A stretch of 17,082 nucleotides of DNA from Nocardia sp. (lineage in GTDB: Bacteria > Actinomycetota > Actinomycetes > Mycobacteriales > Mycobacteriaceae). The translations under genes and the position numbers were made by a program. Position 1 is the stretch's first letter. Each line of letters opens with the position of its first letter. The stretch is from assembly GCA_013361595.1 (NCBI GenBank), contig JABFXT010000295.1, forward strand, positions 1 to 17,082, read 5' to 3'. The notes beneath the pieces are model-generated. The model ran no database searches. It was not told where the DNA came from and saw only the letters and a program-made list of their open reading frames with translations. Shown here in pieces: positions 15,446 to 17,082 of the stretch.

Positions 15446-15452
15446 TCCGTCG

Positions 15453-15986
15453 GTGGGCTCAGAAAGCAACGCAGTAAGTCGGAGTGCCCCGGTCGTGCCG
15501 GACGGCGCCGGGGAAGTTTCCGTCTCGCCCGAGGAGCCGGTCGCCGCCGTGTCCGAACCGGAGAACCCGGATGTTCCCGGTCCGGAGAGCGCGCAGATCG
15601 GCCTGGTGACACAGCTGGTGCGGTTCGCCCTGACCGGCGCACTGTCGGCCGTGGTCGACTTCGGGCTCTATGTGCTGCTGCTGGAGGCGGTGGGCCTGCC
15701 GGTGAACCCGGCCAAAGCGATCGGCTTCATCGCCGGCACCACCACGGCCTATCTGATCAACCGCCGGTGGACCTTCGATGCGGAGCCCAGCCGGGCCAGG
15801 TTCGTCGCGGTGGTGATCCTCTACGCGCTGACCTTCTGCGTGCAGGTGGGTATCAACTGGGTTTTCTATCACGCCTTCGACGAGGGCCTGTGGTGGCGCG
15901 TCCCGGTGGCCTACGTCATCGCCCAGGGCACGGCCACGGTGATCAACTTCGTGGTCCAGCGTCTGGTCATCTTCCGTATCCGCTAG
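15453..15986 (+). CDS. GtrA-family membrane protein (Rv3789-like)
   Basis: This is a 177-residue GtrA-family protein with four membrane helices: about 52-75 ([20 protein letters not shown]), 88-105 ([18 protein letters not shown]), 118-140 and 150-172. The family signature [16 protein letters not shown] with NRRWTF is clear. An acidic, Pro-rich tail of about 45 residues precedes the first helix and is likely cytoplasmic. Its M. tuberculosis counterpart, Rv3789, lies beside dprE1 and is needed for normal arabinosylation. It has been proposed either as the flippase for decaprenyl-phosphoryl-arabinose or as an anchor that recruits AftA. In M. tuberculosis it points the same way as dprE1, but here it is divergent. 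The GTG start was chosen for its leaderless geometry; the next in-frame start candidates would cut into the tail. Confidence 0.92.
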   Translation: MGSESNAVSRSAPVVPDGAGEVSVSPEEPVAAVSEPENPDVPGPESAQIGLVTQLVRFALTGALSAVVDFGLYVLLLEAVGLPVNPAKAIGFIAGTTTAYLINRRWTFDAEPSRARFVAVVILYALTFCVQVGINWVFYHAFDEGLWWRVPVAYVIAQGTATVINFVVQRLVIFRIR

Positions 15987-16001
15987 TTCCGCGTAGCGGT
16001 G

Positions 16002-16030
16002 AGCCCCGGTCGTCCGATACGACCGGGGCT
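16002..16030. terminator. Terminator after the GtrA-family gene
   Basis: AGCCCCGGTCGT (16002-16013) pairs perfectly with ACGACCGGGGCT (16019-16030) around CCGAT. CTGTTGCTTGTTC follows as a T-rich tail. It lies 15 bases beyond the stop and can also serve the convergent gene ending at 16096. Confidence 0.85.
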
Positions 16031-16068
16031 CTGTTGCTTGTTCAAGATGAAGTTGTTCGTACACCGAA

Positions 16069-16088
16069 GCCGCGGGTCGGCCCGCGGC
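16069..16088 (-). terminator. GC hairpin after the minus-strand hypothetical gene
   Basis: GCCGCGGG (16069-16076) pairs with CCCGCGGC (16081-16088) around TCGG. It lies 7 bases beyond the stop of the gene at 16096-16593. It lacks a T-run, so it may work together with the hairpin at 16002-16030. Confidence 0.5.
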
Positions 16089-16095
16089 GGCTGTC

Positions 16096-16593
16096 TCAGG
16101 CGCAGGCGGCGCTGGTCAGACGGTGTGTCCGACGGGCACGGGCGGATACGGAACGGACCGCCGCGCCGACCGCGACCACCGGCGGGATCCAGCGGGCCTC
16201 GTCCGGGCCGACACCCCAGCTGGCCGAACCGGCCGAGAGGTGGGTGGGCGGCAGCGGGATGCCGTCGCCGTCGGTGTACACGACCGCACCGGCCTCGCGC
16301 AGCGCCTCGACCGCACGCTGGGCCTTGCGCATCCCGGTGACGAGGTGGATCTCGCGGCGCTCGGCACCCGGGATCTCGATCACCGGACCGGTCAGGTTGT
16401 TCGCTCGCATGTAGCGACGGACCGACGCGGCCAACTCCCCGGTGACCTCGACGGCGGACAGGTCTTCGTCGGTGATAAGGCACAGGCCGTTGGTCGTTTC
16501 GGCGACCGTCCAGCCACGCTGGGCGTAATCCCGCGCGGCAGCGGACTTCGCGGCCGCCGAGACGGAAGTCGGAAACGTCGTACGCACTGTCAT
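16096..16593 (-). CDS. Hypothetical protein, possibly related to prim-pol-like N-terminal domains
   Basis: This is a 165-residue protein that I cannot name with confidence. Visible features are AARDYAQRGWTVAETTNGL near the N-terminus, then DLSAVEVTGELAASVRRYM, GPVIEIPGAERREIHLVTG, a helix rich in Ala/Arg/Glu (MRKAQRAVEALREAG), and DGDGIPLPPTHL followed by SASWGV. The order (YA..GW.V, then a V-rich strand, then a PLPP-type loop and a Trp strand) recalls the small actinobacterial proteins annotated as bifunctional DNA primase/polymerase N-terminal domain. The acidic metal-binding residues of a working prim-pol are not obvious. The C-terminal 35 residues are basic. I chose the ATG at 16593 because GGGGA lies about 6 bases upstream; an in-frame ATG at 16599 is possible. 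No link to the envelope genes is visible. Confidence 0.72.
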   Translation of the reverse strand: MTVRTTFPTSVSAAAKSAAARDYAQRGWTVAETTNGLCLITDEDLSAVEVTGELAASVRRYMRANNLTGPVIEIPGAERREIHLVTGMRKAQRAVEALREAGAVVYTDGDGIPLPPTHLSAGSASWGVGPDEARWIPPVVAVGAAVRSVSARARRTHRLTSAACA

Positions 16594-16682
16594 CTCCATT
16601 CCCCGGTATAGATAAGCTCCGGCTTTCATGGGTCGTATCGGTGCCGGGTGCCCGGGGCGTTACGCCGTTCCAGGGAATTTTT

Positions 16683-16720
16683 TCGACTGTCGGCTTCCTC
16701 TCATTTGTGGCGGCAGTCGA
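16683..16720. repeat. Inverted repeat in the divergent region before the last gene
   Basis: TCGACTGTCG (16683-16692) pairs with CGGCAGTCGA (16711-16720) with one G-T wobble and an 18-base loop. A run of six T (16678-16683) comes directly before it on the plus strand. It lies in the 198-base gap 16594-16791 between two divergent genes, the only locally AT-rich spot there. It could be an operator or a leader hairpin; it does not look like a terminator. Confidence 0.4.
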
Positions 16721-16791
16721 GATCCACTGGTACAGGGTGATCGCCGGGATCCTGGTTGGCTTCGCGGATGGAATCCGGGGAGGATCCCGTT

Positions 16792-17082
16792 ATGGCCAGC
16801 GAGGCAGCGGACGAATCCCCGAGAACCGGTCCGGCGGCGGCCGGAGCACCTGAGCCGGCGGTTCCTCCCGGGCCGGCCGTCGGCGCCGGAGTGAGACCGC
16901 CGGAGCAGGACGATACTGCGGATTCGCCGGGTCGGCGAATCCGGCGGAAACTCAGCTGGCGGGCCGAGGCGGCGCAACGCTTCGCCGATGCGGCCGCCGC
17001 CGAAGAGACCGAACCCCGGCCCGAACGGGGTGATCGGGCCGGAGCGGTCCGGTCGTGGGGGCCGACGCGCTACGCGGACTAC
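16792..17082 (+). CDS. Unidentified protein, N-terminal 97 residues (3' partial)
   Basis: The reading frame is open from the ATG at 16792 to the end of the window. An excellent ribosome binding site, GGGGAGGA at 16777-16784, lies 7 bases upstream, and third codon positions are GC-rich as in a real gene. The visible part is an Ala/Pro/Glu-rich, disordered tail (for example AAAGAPEPAVPPGPAVGAG). A basic patch (GRRIRRKLSW) and a helical Ala/Glu segment follow, ending at RSWGPTRYADY. There is no domain, signal peptide or membrane helix yet, so no function can be assigned. Such a tail is compatible with the cytoplasmic leader of a membrane protein or with a regulator. Confidence 0.8.
   Translation, partial: MASEAADESPRTGPAAAGAPEPAVPPGPAVGAGVRPPEQDDTADSPGRRIRRKLSWRAEAAQRFADAAAAEETEPRPERGDRAGAVRSWGPTRYADY

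Noticed and set aside
16641..16853. 70-residue plus-strand frame with a hydrophobic stretch (FLSFVAAVEIHWYRVIAGIL)
   Set aside because: It overlaps the better-supported gene starting at 16792 in another frame, includes the inverted repeat, and has no ribosome binding site.
1..17082. tRNA, rRNA, CRISPR arrays, insertion sequences, riboswitches
   Set aside because: None was seen on reading both strands; no regular spaced repeats, transposase motifs or conserved RNA cores are evident. A covariance-model search could still find small RNAs.

Overview
The window comes from a high-GC, mycolic-acid-making actinomycete, most likely Nocardia or a close relative. Nearly every recognisable gene serves the mycolyl-arabinogalactan cell envelope. 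It reads as the end of pks13, accD4, two Emb-type arabinosyltransferases, aftA, dprE2, dprE1 and a GtrA-family gene. These families are tied to the Mycobacteriales envelope, and the protein motifs match the Mycobacterium tuberculosis proteins closely where I can recall them.

Layout. (1) 1-2362 (+): the thioesterase end of Pks13, then AccD4 with a 4-base overlap; this is mycolate condensation and extender-unit supply. (2) 2423-2923 (-): a small cytosolic cyclophilin, convergent with accD4 across a 15-bp hairpin. (3) 3119-6436 (+): an EmbB-like arabinosyltransferase, ended by a 20-bp-stem terminator. (4) 6518-7167 (+): a vapBC toxin-antitoxin pair with visibly lower GC, inserted between the envelope genes. 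(5) 7282-12661 (+): aftA and a second Emb. (6) 12784-12945 (+): a 53-residue protein of unknown role. (7) 13066-15317 (-): dprE1-dprE2, overlapping by 4 bases. (8) 15453-15986 (+): a GtrA-family membrane protein, divergent from dprE1. (9) 16096-16593 (-): a hypothetical protein. (10) 16792-17082 (+): the start of a further gene that runs off the window.

How they work together. DprE1 and DprE2 epimerise decaprenyl-phosphoryl-ribose to the arabinose donor DPA. The GtrA protein is thought to help present or use DPA at the membrane. AftA adds the first arabinose to galactan, and the Emb enzymes extend the arabinan. AccD4 and Pks13 make the mycolates that later esterify the arabinan. Compared with the M. 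tuberculosis order (gtrA-dprE1-dprE2-aftA-embC-embA-embB), the aftA/emb block is inverted, one emb lies upstream of aftA, gtrA is divergent from dprE1, and vapBC has been inserted.

Control. Five genes (both emb genes, the 53-aa gene, dprE1 and gtrA) have a TANNNT hexamer 6-8 nt before the start codon and no Shine-Dalgarno, the pattern of leaderless transcripts. I found no tRNA, rRNA, CRISPR array or insertion sequence. The most unusual local structure is at 6450-6520, where the emb terminator, a vapBC promoter candidate, two TGTACA sites and the vapB ribosome binding site are packed together. Apart from that and the small unknown genes, the window is a known pathway in an altered arrangement; I do not see a clearly undescribed system.
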